64,000 bases of DNA from positions 1 through 64,000 of the forward strand of contig NZ_FWXO01000006.1 in NCBI RefSeq assembly GCF_900176415.1, read 5' to 3'. Below are positions 36,111 through 47,348 of this stretch, piece by piece. The translations under genes and the position numbers were made by a program. Source of the DNA: Cellulophaga tyrosinoxydans. Lineage in GTDB: Bacteria > Bacteroidota > Bacteroidia > Flavobacteriales > Flavobacteriaceae. A model generated the notes under the pieces. That model had not been told where the DNA came from and ran no database searches. It saw only the letters and a list, made by a program, of their open reading frames with translations. Position 1 is the stretch's first letter. Each line of letters begins with the position of its first letter.

Positions 36111-37499
36111 ATGCAGCTAAAGAGCATTTTACAAAAGAAAAGTTATTTTCTTGCCTTGGTTAGTTTTATTGGCATTATAGCAATAAGCCTAATGAAAAGC
36201 GCAATGGAATTGGAGGATGCTGAGCAAGCCTATTTTTCGCAATGGTTTCGTTTTGTTTATGATGATCAACCTCCATTATACACATGGCTGCAATATGGTA
36301 TTAATAGTGTTTTTGGAATTAGCGTTGTTTCTTTTTCATTATTAAGAGCTATTATATTTGCATCCATAATAGTAGTCTTATATAAATTTAGCGAAACGTA
36401 TTTGAACGAAGTAACTAAGGCTAATTTGGTAATTTTTTCATTGGCGATTATTCCTGTATTTATAGATTTCACTTTTCGCCGATTGTCCCATACTTCACTA
36501 CTATGTTTAGCTGTTGTATTAACCTATATGCTTTTGCAAAATTTAATTGCAAAAAAAACAATACGTAATTATGTGTTATTAGGAGTAGTTGTAGCCTTTG
36601 GTGTACTAGCCAAATACAATTATGTACTGGTACTAGGAGCTATAGCATTGGTAAGTTTTATTGATGAAAAATTGCGCAAGATTATATGGAATAAGAATAT
36701 TATTATTTCAATTCTTATCACGGGTTTGCTAGTAACACCACATTTTTATCAATTGCTAAGTAACCAAGAATTTCTTTCGGCGCTCAGGGCTAGTGTAGAA
36801 TTAAAGACAATGGGACAGGAGAAAACAGGTATACCTGTACTGTCGACAATATTTACAATGCTTTTAACCTTGGTGAAAGTTGTCTTGCCAATTTTCGTAA
36901 TTTTTCTAGTGTTTAAATTATTTAAAAAAGTAAGTTTTAATTCTTCGAGATACGATTGGTTAGCTAAAACCATGTTTGCCCAGTTGGCCGTAATTGCGTT
37001 ATTTTTTATTTTTATGAATGTTCAAAAGACCGAGGAGCGTTGGTTTTTACCCTTATTACTACCTTTCTTGCCACTTTTATTGAAATCTATAACTTTTGGA
37101 GCCATAAAAAAATGGGAGACCAAAGGATTTTATTTATTTCTTTTTATCCTTTTTGCACAAGCTATTCGTACGCCAATAGAAAAATTACTAAAAATCCCTT
37201 CAGATGTTCATTTCGGATTTCAACCAATTTCAGATGTTTTAAATTCAAAATACGCTAATGAAGATTGGGTGCTACCAAACGTTACCTATGCTGGGAATGT
37301 AAAACTTTTAAATTCAAGAGTGCCGGTTTATGCAGCGGATGATTTTTCGTTACCAGAATTTTTGCCAAATAAGAATAGTGCTATTAAAGTGCTTATTGGT
37401 AAGGATGGTTTAGGTGATGTTAAAGTACTGGATAGCCTTGTAGATTTTGGAAGACGCAAACAAATGATATATTTTATCAGAGACGATAAAAGCCAATAA
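36111..37499 (+). CDS. Glycosyltransferase family 39 membrane protein
   Basis: A 462-residue polytopic membrane protein with about ten helices. The first loop has the acidic ELEDAEQAYFSQW and DDQPPLYTWLQ typical of ArnT/PMT-type GT39 enzymes, which move a sugar from a polyprenyl-phosphate carrier to an extracytoplasmic acceptor. A second charged loop RLSHTS follows. The acceptor is unknown. It starts 3 bp after bshC and is followed 17 bp later by the decarboxylase gene. Confidence 0.82.
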   Translation: MQLKSILQKKSYFLALVSFIGIIAISLMKSAMELEDAEQAYFSQWFRFVYDDQPPLYTWLQYGINSVFGISVVSFSLLRAIIFASIIVVLYKFSETYLNEVTKANLVIFSLAIIPVFIDFTFRRLSHTSLLCLAVVLTYMLLQNLIAKKTIRNYVLLGVVVAFGVLAKYNYVLVLGAIALVSFIDEKLRKIIWNKNIIISILITGLLVTPHFYQLLSNQEFLSALRASVELKTMGQEKTGIPVLSTIFTMLLTLVKVVLPIFVIFLVFKLFKKVSFNSSRYDWLAKTMFAQLAVIALFFIFMNVQKTEERWFLPLLLPFLPLLLKSITFGAIKKWETKGFYLFLFILFAQAIRTPIEKLLKIPSDVHFGFQPISDVLNSKYANEDWVLPNVTYAGNVKLLNSRVPVYAADDFSLPEFLPNKNSAIKVLIGKDGLGDVKVLDSLVDFGRRKQMIYFIRDDKSQ

Positions 37500-37516
37500 T
37501 TAATACTCATTCCTTT

Positions 37517-38887
37517 ATGCATAATATCGATATAGAATTAGTGGAAATGACACTCGATGTCATGAAATATGTGATAAATCGTATTACAAAGACTTCACCT
37601 GAACTAGGTCAGCCTAAAAAAGAGGAAGAGCTGAAAGCATTAGTAGGCGAAACAATTACCTCTGAGGGTATTGGTGGAGAAAAGGCGTTTCAGTTATTTC
37701 GTGATGTTTTGGTAAAAGCCACTGTCCCAATTGATCATCCAAGGCATTTGGCTTTTGTTCCTGCATCACCTACAAGAGCAGCAATTATGTTTGATTTGGT
37801 GACTTCCGCATCCAGTATTCATGGAGCGTATTGGATGGAAGGCGCAGGAGGTATTTTTTGTGAAAATGAAGCAATGCATTGGTTAGTTTCTATCACCGGA
37901 ATGCCCAAAGGATCCTTTGGAGTTTTTACGAGCGGAGGTACTGCAGCAAATCTATCAGCTTTGGTTGCGGCAAGAGGACAGTGGAGACAAAATAAAGAAA
38001 ATAATAATAAAAAGGGAATTATAATTGCCTCTATTGGTGCGCATTCTTCTGTAAAAGCAATGGCCAATGTTATGGATGCAGAAATTCTATTGGTGCCTTC
38101 GGAAGAAAGAATGAATAGAACCGACTTGGAAGCGATATATGCGAACTTGCCAGAAGACCAAAAGCAAAGAATTTTTGCTGTTGTTGCAACTGCAGGTACT
38201 ACTAATGCCGGTATTATTGATGATTTAGAAGGAGTAGCAACTTTTTGCGAGAAAGAAAACTTGTGGTTTCATGTAGATGCAGCGTATGGCGGTGGTGCTC
38301 TTTTAGCAGACTCTGTACGTCACTTATTTAAAGGAATTGAAAAGGCCAATAGTATTACTATAGATCCACATAAATGGTTGTTCTCTCCATATGATTGTGG
38401 CGCAGTTTTATATAAAAATCCTGAAATAGCAAAAGCGGCACATTCTCAAGAAGGATCTTACTTAGAAATTTTCAAAGATGAAGGTGCGCATGGTTTCAAT
38501 CCATCGGATTATCAGATACAATTAACAAGAAGATTAAGAGGTTTGCCTTTGTGGTTTTCATTAGCTATGCACGGAGTTGATAAATATAAGTGGGCGGTAG
38601 AGCGTGGTATAACTTTAGCGAATAAGGCTGGAGAGCTAATCACCACTAATACTCATGTAGAATTAGTAAGGGAACCTAGTTTATCATGTGTTATTTTTAG
38701 GCGAATAGGATGGACACCTGATGATTATAGAAATTGGACCTATGAAAACCACCGTAAAGGCTTTGCTCTAGTAACACCAACAAAGTGGAAAAAAGGGACT
38801 GATTTTGAAACAGTAGCGCGATTTTGTTTTATCAATCCTGATACAACAGATGATGATATTGTTGCAATTTTAGAGACCATGAAATAA
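37517..38887 (+). CDS. Group II pyridoxal-dependent amino acid decarboxylase
   Basis: A 456-residue PLP enzyme of the aromatic-L-amino-acid/glutamate decarboxylase superfamily. Visible are the substrate-side HPRHLAFVPASPT, GVFTSGGTAANLSAL, the stacking-His region AHSSVKAM, WFHVDAAYGGGALL, and the Schiff-base Lys in TIDPHKWLFSPYDCG. The substrate cannot be set from sequence; the family covers aromatic, 2,4-diaminobutyrate and sulfinate substrates. It converges with a PNPOx-like flavoprotein gene one base away. Confidence 0.88.
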   Translation: MHNIDIELVEMTLDVMKYVINRITKTSPELGQPKKEEELKALVGETITSEGIGGEKAFQLFRDVLVKATVPIDHPRHLAFVPASPTRAAIMFDLVTSASSIHGAYWMEGAGGIFCENEAMHWLVSITGMPKGSFGVFTSGGTAANLSALVAARGQWRQNKENNNKKGIIIASIGAHSSVKAMANVMDAEILLVPSEERMNRTDLEAIYANLPEDQKQRIFAVVATAGTTNAGIIDDLEGVATFCEKENLWFHVDAAYGGGALLADSVRHLFKGIEKANSITIDPHKWLFSPYDCGAVLYKNPEIAKAAHSQEGSYLEIFKDEGAHGFNPSDYQIQLTRRLRGLPLWFSLAMHGVDKYKWAVERGITLANKAGELITTNTHVELVREPSLSCVIFRRIGWTPDDYRNWTYENHRKGFALVTPTKWKKGTDFETVARFCFINPDTTDDDIVAILETMK

Positions 38888-38888
38888 T

Positions 38889-39434
38889 TTAAGGAACTAA
38901 AAATTCACTTACCCAGCCATTTATATCTTTATGGAATTGCACTTTAAAATGGTTTACTTCTCTTAGTTTAAGGTATTCCACTACTTGGGCTTGCACTTCT
39001 AATATGCAGAAGTAATTTTTATTTTTAAGATATTCTATATCCTTGTTTTCTACTAATTTGCTTCCAGGCGCTTGATCTGTAGTGTAATTTTTTTGTGAAA
39101 CTGTACTTAGGCTGGACCATTTTTTCTCAAGAATGCCTTTATCTTCTACAATAGCTGCTATCCCTTCAACTTTTAACTGTATTTTTTTAATAGGGTGGTA
39201 AAATAACAAACATACTTTAGGGTTGTTTTTTATTTGAGCAACTTTACCAGATCGTTCATCAGTAAAAAAAGTGAACTTAAAATCGGAAGTCATTTCTCTT
39301 AAAACAATTAACCTGGATTGGGGCGCATTGTTTAAACCTTCGGTGGCCAAAACACAAAATTTTAAAGGATGATCTCTTTCCTGGAGCGCAAGTTTAAATT
39401 CTGTTTCTATTTCTTGTATATAAGGATTCATCAT
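38889..39434 (-). CDS. Pyridoxamine 5'-phosphate oxidase-like FMN-binding protein
   Basis: A 181-residue split-barrel flavoprotein. The FMN site is suggested by PQSRLIVLREMTSDFKFTFF followed by TDERSGKVAQIKNNPKVCLLFYH, as in PNPOx-related proteins. It is shorter than true PdxH and lacks its C-terminal dimerisation signature, so a general FMN oxidoreductase is as likely as a PLP-salvage role. It lies convergent to the PLP-dependent decarboxylase. Confidence 0.78.
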   Translation of the reverse strand: MMNPYIQEIETEFKLALQERDHPLKFCVLATEGLNNAPQSRLIVLREMTSDFKFTFFTDERSGKVAQIKNNPKVCLLFYHPIKKIQLKVEGIAAIVEDKGILEKKWSSLSTVSQKNYTTDQAPGSKLVENKDIEYLKNKNYFCILEVQAQVVEYLKLREVNHFKVQFHKDINGWVSEFLVP

Positions 39435-39597
39435 TAATTGTATGATTTTGGCAGGTGTTGCGATGTTGGTCTATAATTGTTGGGTAATTTACTAACTAAA
39501 TTTACATCTATTTGTTTTAAATACTCACATTTTAAATAAGTTCATTAAATAGCTAATAAATATCTTTTAATTAACTTTCTTAAAATTTTCATTTTAC

Positions 39598-39605
39598 TAT
39601 TTTTG
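39598..39605 (+). promoter_or_regulatory. -7 promoter element of guaA
   Basis: TATTTTTG ends three bases before the ATG at 39609, so the transcript should begin at or very near the start codon. The TTG inside the element (39603) is therefore not the start. Confidence 0.6.
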
Positions 39606-39608
39606 CGG

Positions 39609-41141
39609 ATGCAAAATAATGTCCTGATTTTAGATTTTGGTTCTCAGTATACGCAACTCATAGCTAGAAGAGTTAGAGAACTTAATATTTTTTGTGAGAT
39701 TAAACCTTACAATAAACTTCCAGAAGATTTATCAACCTATAAAGCAGTGGTTCTTTCAGGTTCTCCTTATTCGGTAAGGGGAGAAGATGCTCCGCATCCA
39801 GATTTATCTCAAATTCAAGGAAAAAAACCTTTATTAGCGGTTTGTTATGGTGCACAATATTTGGCGCATTTTCAAGGAGGTAATGTAGCACCATCAAACA
39901 CAAGGGAATATGGTAGAGCTAATTTATCGTTTATAAAGACTAATGAACCTTTCTTCGAAAATGTTTCAACAGGAAGTCAGGTTTGGATGAGTCATTCAGA
40001 TACGATTAAAGATCTTCCAACGAATGCCACATTATTAGCGAGTACTAACGATGTTAAGAACGCAGCGTATAAATTAGAAGGCGAAGATACTTATGCCATT
40101 CAGTTTCATCCAGAAGTTTATCATTCTACTGATGGGAAACAGTTACTAGAGAATTTTCTAGTACATATAGCGGGAGTTGCGCAAACTTGGACTCCAGATT
40201 CTTTTGTGGAAACAACAGTAGCGCAGTTAAAAGAAAAGATTGGAACAGATAAAGTAATATTAGGCCTTTCAGGCGGTGTAGATTCATCCGTTGCGGCTAT
40301 GTTATTACATAAAGCAATAGGGAAAAATTTGCATTGTATTTTTGTAAATAATGGCTTGTTGCGTAAAGATGAATTCCCAAGTGTTTTAAAACAATACGAG
40401 GGAATGGGGCTTAATGTGAAAGGAGTTGATGCTTCGGCACGTTTTTTGGATGAATTAGAAGGGGAAAGCGACCCAGAGAAAAAACGTAAAATTATTGGCC
40501 GCGTTTTTATTGAAGTTTTTGATGATGAATCGCACTTGGTAGAAGATGCTAAATGGTTAGCACAAGGAACCATTTATCCAGATGTAATTGAGTCTGTTTC
40601 AGCAACAGGTGGACCATCGGCAACAATAAAAAGTCATCATAATGTGGGTGGATTGCCAGATTTTATGAAATTGAGTGTTGTGGAGCCTTTACGAATGCTT
40701 TTTAAAGATGAGGTTCGTAGAGTGGGGGCAAGTATGGGTCTTGATCCATTGTTGTTAGGAAGACATCCATTTCCAGGACCTGGTTTAGCTATTAGAATAT
40801 TAGGTGATATTACAAGAGAAAAAGTGGCAATTCTACAAGAAGTAGATGCAATTTTTATAAACGGATTAAAAGATGCTGGGCTTTATGATAAGGTTTGGCA
40901 GGCTGGAGCAATGCTTTTACCCGTAAATAGTGTAGGCGTAATGGGCGATGAAAGAACTTATGAAAAATGTGTAGCTTTACGTGCTGTTGAAAGTACCGAT
41001 GGTATGACTGCAGACTGGGTAAATTTACCTTATGAGTTTTTGCAAAAAGTATCTAATGATATAATTAACAAAGTTCGTGGGGTAAACAGGGTAGTTTATG
41101 ATATTAGTTCTAAACCACCGGCAACTATTGAATGGGAATAA
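39609..41141 (+). CDS. guaA: GMP synthase (glutamine-hydrolysing)
   Basis: A 510-residue enzyme that converts XMP, glutamine and ATP to GMP. Order: class I glutamine amidotransferase (about 1-190) with the catalytic Cys in [11 protein letters not shown] and His/Glu in [11 protein letters not shown]-pyrophosphatase domain with the P-loop [13 protein letters not shown]-terminal dimerisation domain ending KPPATIEWE. The start is taken as [16 protein letters not shown] because the upstream TTG lies in the promoter. The LysM gene follows 54 bp later. Confidence 0.96.
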   Translation: MQNNVLILDFGSQYTQLIARRVRELNIFCEIKPYNKLPEDLSTYKAVVLSGSPYSVRGEDAPHPDLSQIQGKKPLLAVCYGAQYLAHFQGGNVAPSNTREYGRANLSFIKTNEPFFENVSTGSQVWMSHSDTIKDLPTNATLLASTNDVKNAAYKLEGEDTYAIQFHPEVYHSTDGKQLLENFLVHIAGVAQTWTPDSFVETTVAQLKEKIGTDKVILGLSGGVDSSVAAMLLHKAIGKNLHCIFVNNGLLRKDEFPSVLKQYEGMGLNVKGVDASARFLDELEGESDPEKKRKIIGRVFIEVFDDESHLVEDAKWLAQGTIYPDVIESVSATGGPSATIKSHHNVGGLPDFMKLSVVEPLRMLFKDEVRRVGASMGLDPLLLGRHPFPGPGLAIRILGDITREKVAILQEVDAIFINGLKDAGLYDKVWQAGAMLLPVNSVGVMGDERTYEKCVALRAVESTDGMTADWVNLPYEFLQKVSNDIINKVRGVNRVVYDISSKPPATIEWE

Positions 41142-41195
41142 TAGTAAAATACGTATCTTTTTAAATTGCTCTTTATTAAGCGAAAATATAATTAA

Positions 41196-43349
41196 ATGAA
41201 AAAACCTATTATTAAATACTGTCTAACAACCATTTTTATACTGTTGTTTAGTATTTCTGCATTTGCTCAAAAATTCACAACCCATGCGGTTAAAAAAGGA
41301 GAAACTTTGCAAAGTATTTCTAGACAATATAAGGTTACTCCACAAAGTATTTTAAATCTTAATAAAGAAATTAAAAGTGCTGATGAATTAAAACCGAATA
41401 CAATTCTTGTGATTCCTCTTGATGCTAAGGCGGCTGATACAAACGAAGTGGTGGTTAAAAAAACAAGCACTGCTAATGGAGAACAACTAGTTTTAGTTCA
41501 ACAAGAACCTATAGGTTTTACAACCTATAGTGTAAAAAGAAAGGATAACTTATTTAGATTGGCGGAAAAATTCAACGTTACTCAAGAAGAGATAAAGCGT
41601 TATAATAAAGAACTCTATTCCGTACAGCTAAAAAAGGGAATGACTTTAAAGATTCCTAAATACCGTAAAATTAAGCCAGAAGAGAATCCTCTAAATAGTG
41701 ATAATTTTGAAATGTATACGGTACAACCAAAAGAAACCAGATGGTCCATCGTTAATAAATATGGAATAAGTATGGATAGCTTATTGGTTTTAAATCCGGA
41801 TTTGTCGCCAAATGATACCTCACTTGCTGCAGGTCAAAAATTACGATTACCGAAATTACCGGGTAGTACAACACAAAATCAAACTACGCAATTATATGTG
41901 TCTTATACCGTGCCTCCAAAAAAAGGGTATTTGGCATTGGAAAGAGAATTTGGTGCTACCGAAGAAGAATTAAAAGCACTAAACCCTGAACTTAAGACAG
42001 GCGGTCTTAAAGAAGGAATGGTGATTAGAATACCTCAAAAAAAGGCAGATACGACAGTTGTAAATACGGAGAATTTTATTTTTTATGAAGTTAAACCAGG
42101 AGAAGCAGAATACGGATTAACTAGAAAATTAGGACTTTCTTACAAAGAATTATTAAAATATAATCCTGAGCTTCAATCTGGTTTTAAAGCTGGAATGGTT
42201 TTAAAGTTGCCTAAAAATAGCACTGGAGATTTTGAAGTAAAAAATTCTTTGGTTATTGAAAACATTAATTTGGCAGAATTGGTAAACACAAACAATCAAC
42301 CAAATATAGTGCTAATGCTACCTTTTAGATTAGATTTGATTGATGTTAATAATAAAGCCAATGCAGCGGAATTAATAGATAATAGAAAAGATTCTAATTG
42401 GAGTTTAGGGTTGTATAGCGGCGCTTTGGTTGCATTAGATTCTATTAAAAAACTAGGATTAAAAGTTAATGTTTCGGTTTTAGATACCGAGAAAAGTTTA
42501 GAGCGTACAAAAGAATTATTATTAAAACCAGAGCTTAAAAAAGTTGACGCTATTATAGGGCCTTTAGATTCACAATCATTACAAGAAGTTGCCACTAGAA
42601 TGGCTCAATATCAAATTCCTGTTATAGCACCATTGCCAACAAAAAGTGATATTAGCTTAAATAATGTATTCTATTCTGTGCCATCAGATGATATTTTAAA
42701 AGATGCCATTATTAATTTTGTAAAAGAAAAACGTACTACAGAGAATATAGTGGTAATTGCAGATGATGAACACAAAGCTATTAAGCAATTAATACTTGAA
42801 GAATTTCCAAAAGCCAAATCTTTACAGTTGGTAGAGAAATATGCAATGAAAGATAAAATCATTTCTTTATTGTCTTCAACTCAAGAGAATTGGGTGTTTT
42901 TAGAGGCGGATCAATTTAACACCATTAATAGTGTTGTTTCTGTGCTTAATGCATCGGCAACTCAAAAAATTAAAATAAGATTGTTTACTACCAATAAGGG
43001 AAAAGCTTTTGATGATAAAAAAATAAATAACACCCATTTGTCTAACTTATCATTTACATATCCGTCTGTAGAAGGAGAGGAGAAGAATGATTCTTTTGAA
43101 GCGAATTATAAAAAAATGTTTGGAGGAAAATCTCCAGACAAGTCAGCTTATCGTGGATTTGATATTACTTATGATCTTTTGTTGAAACTGGCTTATAAAC
43201 AAAATTTATTTGAAGCTTCAAAGTTTGTCACTGAAACTAAATACAGCGCAAATAAATTTAATTATACACGTAAAGGGGCTGCTGGTTATTTTAACACTGC
43301 TTGCTATATAATGGCATATGATAATATGTGGATTAAACAAGCTAATTAA
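41196..43349 (+). CDS. LysM-repeat protein with periplasmic-binding-protein-like domain
   Basis: A 717-residue exported protein: signal peptide (1-24, ISAFA), five LysM-type repeats (about 30-75, 108-152, 173-218, 232-282, 295-340; for example HAVKKGETLQSISRQYKV), then from ~370 a type 1 periplasmic-binding fold (VLMLPFRLDLID, GLYSGALVALDSIKKLGLKV, DAIIGPLDSQSLQEVA). LysM binds peptidoglycan; the second domain is related to amino-acid and penicillin-lipoprotein (LpoA-like) receptors. It may couple wall binding to ligand or enzyme control. The OsmC gene follows by 5 bp. Confidence 0.85.
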   Translation: MKKPIIKYCLTTIFILLFSISAFAQKFTTHAVKKGETLQSISRQYKVTPQSILNLNKEIKSADELKPNTILVIPLDAKAADTNEVVVKKTSTANGEQLVLVQQEPIGFTTYSVKRKDNLFRLAEKFNVTQEEIKRYNKELYSVQLKKGMTLKIPKYRKIKPEENPLNSDNFEMYTVQPKETRWSIVNKYGISMDSLLVLNPDLSPNDTSLAAGQKLRLPKLPGSTTQNQTTQLYVSYTVPPKKGYLALEREFGATEEELKALNPELKTGGLKEGMVIRIPQKKADTTVVNTENFIFYEVKPGEAEYGLTRKLGLSYKELLKYNPELQSGFKAGMVLKLPKNSTGDFEVKNSLVIENINLAELVNTNNQPNIVLMLPFRLDLIDVNNKANAAELIDNRKDSNWSLGLYSGALVALDSIKKLGLKVNVSVLDTEKSLERTKELLLKPELKKVDAIIGPLDSQSLQEVATRMAQYQIPVIAPLPTKSDISLNNVFYSVPSDDILKDAIINFVKEKRTTENIVVIADDEHKAIKQLILEEFPKAKSLQLVEKYAMKDKIISLLSSTQENWVFLEADQFNTINSVVSVLNASATQKIKIRLFTTNKGKAFDDKKINNTHLSNLSFTYPSVEGEEKNDSFEANYKKMFGGKSPDKSAYRGFDITYDLLLKLAYKQNLFEASKFVTETKYSANKFNYTRKGAAGYFNTACYIMAYDNMWIKQAN

Positions 43350-43354
43350 TTAGA

Positions 43355-43759
43355 ATGACGTCAAAAGTAATTTACACTGGTGGATTAAGAAATAGTTGTG
43401 AGCATATGGCTTCCGGTGCAACTTTCACGACCGATGCTCCTGTTGATAATAATGGTTTAGGTCAAGCTTTTTCTCCTACTGATACCGTTGCAACAGGCTT
43501 GGCTAGTTGCATGTTGACCATGATGGGGATTAAAGCTAATGGCTTGAATATAGATCTTAAAAATTCAACTGCTGAGGTTACAAAACATATGGCAGCCAAC
43601 CCTAGAAGAATATCGAAAATTGAAGTGAATTTGCATCTTCCTTCTGGAGTTTCAGAAAAGGACAGAAAAATATTAGTGCATACTGCCAATACCTGTCCTG
43701 TTCACTATAGTTTACATCCGGATATAGAAAAGGTAATTACGTATAATTGGGATTTATAA
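43355..43759 (+). CDS. OsmC family protein
   Basis: A 134-residue protein of the OsmC/Ohr superfamily, thiol-dependent peroxidases. The two reactive Cys are in GLASCMLTMMGI (about residue 49) and ANTCPVHYS (about residue 113). It belongs to the YhfA/OsmC-like branch rather than Ohr, which is encoded separately at 62334. It overlaps the next gene by 13 nt, which suggests coupled translation. Confidence 0.86.
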   Translation: MTSKVIYTGGLRNSCEHMASGATFTTDAPVDNNGLGQAFSPTDTVATGLASCMLTMMGIKANGLNIDLKNSTAEVTKHMAANPRRISKIEVNLHLPSGVSEKDRKILVHTANTCPVHYSLHPDIEKVITYNWDL

Positions 43760-44271
43760 AAACACTTTTTATTTTTTGTTTTGTCTTTGTTTTGAACGTA
43801 CCCTTTCAAAACGAAGAAGTAATTCTTTGGTATAAATCAAGAAAACTTACATGGAAAGATTTTAAGGGTGCTCCTGAAAATACTAGAGCTGCAGCAGTTA
43901 CAGCTAGTGGCTTAACCTATGAATTTTCTACAACAAAGAAAAATAATCAAGTAGTAGACATAGATTTTACGGTGAGTTCACATTTTTACCCAAGCAAATC
44001 GTGGTATAGACCAGAAGTATGCGATACAGTTATTCTTGGGCACGAACAATTACATTTTGATATAACCGAAGTATATGCACGAAAATTCATAAAGCTTTTA
44101 AAAGCGAAAAAATTTTCGAATAATGTTAAGAATGAAGTCAAGCAAATCTATAACACTATAAATAGTGAATTAAATGATTTTCAAAATTTGTATGACTCAG
44201 AGACTAATTTCTCTCGTAATAGAGAAGCACAACTAGCTTGGGAATTAAAAGTGAAAAAATTGCTAGAATAA
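43747..44271 (+). CDS. DUF922 predicted secreted zinc protease
   Basis: A 174-residue exported protein. It starts at a TTG inside the OsmC gene, the only start that includes the signal peptide (GFIKTLFIFCFVFVLNV). The mature part has KLTWKDFKGAPE and the zinc-protease motif VILGHEQLHFDITEVYARK (HExxH), the hallmark of DUF922. Members are predicted periplasmic peptidases. The C-terminus is helical. Overlap with OsmC suggests an operon running from guaA or the LysM gene. Confidence 0.82.
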   Translation: MGFIKTLFIFCFVFVLNVPFQNEEVILWYKSRKLTWKDFKGAPENTRAAAVTASGLTYEFSTTKKNNQVVDIDFTVSSHFYPSKSWYRPEVCDTVILGHEQLHFDITEVYARKFIKLLKAKKFSNNVKNEVKQIYNTINSELNDFQNLYDSETNFSRNREAQLAWELKVKKLLE

Positions 44272-44278
44272 TCCTGAT

Positions 44279-45145
44279 TTAAACATCGCAAATTAAAAAC
44301 CCTTGTTTAAGAGATTCTATTTTGTCTTCTCTTTCGGGAATAAACTCTTGAGCAACATAACCTTTGTATCCAGTTGCTAAAATAGCGCGCATAATTGCAG
44401 GGTAGTATAATTCTTGGCTTTCATCTATTTCATGTCTGCCTGGTACACCTGCTGTGTGGTAGTGGCCAAAATATTGGTGGTTGTTTTGAATACTTCTGAT
44501 GATATCTCCTTCTTGAATTTGCATGTGGTAAATGTCATATAGCAATTTAAAATTTTCAGATCCTAAACCTTTGCATAGCTCAATTCCCCAAGCAGAAGTA
44601 TCACACATATAATCAGGATGGTTAATTCTATTGAAAAGTTCCATTTGTAGTACAACACCGTGCTTTTCTGCCAAAGGCATAATTTTTGAAAGTCCGTCTA
44701 TACAATTTTGCAAACCTACTTGATCGTTCATTCCGCGGCGATTTCCACTAAAACAAATTAAATTGGTGTAACCTGCTTCGGCAACCTTGGGGATCATTTC
44801 GCTATAATTTTTTATTAAAACATCATGATATTTTGGGTCATTCCAACCCTCCGTTAGGCTTATTTCGGCCCCATTGCACATGGCGCTATGTATATTGTAT
44901 TTTTTAAGCAAAGGCCATTCTTTTGGCCCCATTAGGTCAACTGCTTTAATACCAAGCTCATTCATTTTAATAAGAAAATCTTCTAAGAGTATACTATTAA
45001 AGCACCAATGGCAAACACTATGGTTAATATTATTTTTTAACTCAAAGTCTTTTGCCATAGTCGATTCTTTAGTGTTTACAGCGTTACATGATATAATGCC
45101 TAAAGTGCCAGCTGCAGTTGTTCCAATAAAATCTCTTCTTTTCAT
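44279..45145 (-). CDS. Hydroxypyruvate isomerase-like TIM-barrel protein with Tat signal
   Basis: A 288-residue protein. The N-terminus MKRRDFIGTTAAGTLGIISC is a twin-arginine signal with a lipobox Cys at residue 20, so a Tat-exported lipoprotein is likely. The rest is a xylose-isomerase-like TIM barrel with metal and active-site segments LQMELFNRINHPDYMCD, LLYDIYHMQIQEG, GHYHTAGVPGRHEID and YVAQEFIP. It matches hydroxypyruvate isomerase (Hyi)-related proteins, but the exported location suggests another sugar or keto-acid substrate. Confidence 0.85.
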   Translation of the reverse strand: MKRRDFIGTTAAGTLGIISCNAVNTKESTMAKDFELKNNINHSVCHWCFNSILLEDFLIKMNELGIKAVDLMGPKEWPLLKKYNIHSAMCNGAEISLTEGWNDPKYHDVLIKNYSEMIPKVAEAGYTNLICFSGNRRGMNDQVGLQNCIDGLSKIMPLAEKHGVVLQMELFNRINHPDYMCDTSAWGIELCKGLGSENFKLLYDIYHMQIQEGDIIRSIQNNHQYFGHYHTAGVPGRHEIDESQELYYPAIMRAILATGYKGYVAQEFIPEREDKIESLKQGFLICDV

Positions 45146-45297
45146 GATGATTGCTATTTACTATAGTTCAAATATAAAATATTTTGATAAATAAATGTAA
45201 TGTTTACGTTTAATAAAGCGATGATGTGTTAAAGCTTTATACGTGCTTTGTATCTAAATTTACTATTAATTCTAGGTACTATTACTTTTAGAATGAA

Positions 45298-45305
45298 TAT
45301 TTTTA
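45298..45305 (+). promoter_or_regulatory. Possible -7 element of the DUF3820 gene
   Basis: TATTTTTA, one base off consensus, 38 bases before the ATG at 45344. Confidence 0.35.
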
Positions 45306-45343
45306 CAGACAGCTACTATTATAGCTCAAGAACTACATAAATT

Positions 45344-45580
45344 ATGCAAATTCAGCCAGATACTAAAAAATTAATAGAGCTTGCCCATTATCGTATGCCT
45401 TTTGGGAAGTACAAAGGACGTTTTTTAGTGGAGCTACCAGAGCCTTATTTAATTTGGTTTCAGCAAAAGGGATTTCCAGAAGGAAAGCTTGGGGAATTAC
45501 TGAGAGCAATGACCGAGATTAAAATAAATGGACTAGAAGGACTCATAAGAAAGATTCAAAAAGATTTTCCTAAACAATAG
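45344..45580 (+). CDS. DUF3820 family protein
   Basis: A 78-residue soluble protein. The segment YRMPFGKYKGRFLVELPEPY followed by LIWFQQKGFP is the DUF3820 signature, seen also as an accessory segment near exonuclease domains. Some members are annotated as quorum-sensing-regulated virulence factors, which is not evidence of function here. It is a compact, possibly nucleic-acid-associated domain. pyrG follows 60 bp later with its own promoter element. Confidence 0.8.
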   Translation: MQIQPDTKKLIELAHYRMPFGKYKGRFLVELPEPYLIWFQQKGFPEGKLGELLRAMTEIKINGLEGLIRKIQKDFPKQ

Positions 45581-45603
45581 TCCATTAATCTAGATTCAAT
45601 TTG

Positions 45604-45611
45604 TATTTTTG
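45604..45611 (+). promoter_or_regulatory. -7 promoter element of pyrG
   Basis: TATTTTTG, 29 bases before the ATG. The leader contains GCGTTAAGAATTCAACCTAACGC, whose ends GCGTTA / TAACGC can form a small hairpin just before the start region. Confidence 0.6.
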
Positions 45612-45634
45612 CTTGCGTTAAGAATTCAACCTAA

Positions 45635-47254
<1,620 letters not shown>

Positions 47255-47267
47255 GAATATATGTCAG

Positions 47268-47301
47268 TTTGACATAAAATGTAGAATTGGGGCTATATTT
47301 G
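47268..47301 (+). promoter_or_regulatory. Promoter of yidC
   Basis: TTTG at 47268-47271 and TATATTTG at 47294-47301 with 22-nt spacing, close to the Bacteroidota consensus; 47 bases before the ATG. Confidence 0.75.
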
Positions 47302-47348
47302 CAACCGTTTACAAGCAAATACATGCGAGGATATTTATAATAGTTTAA

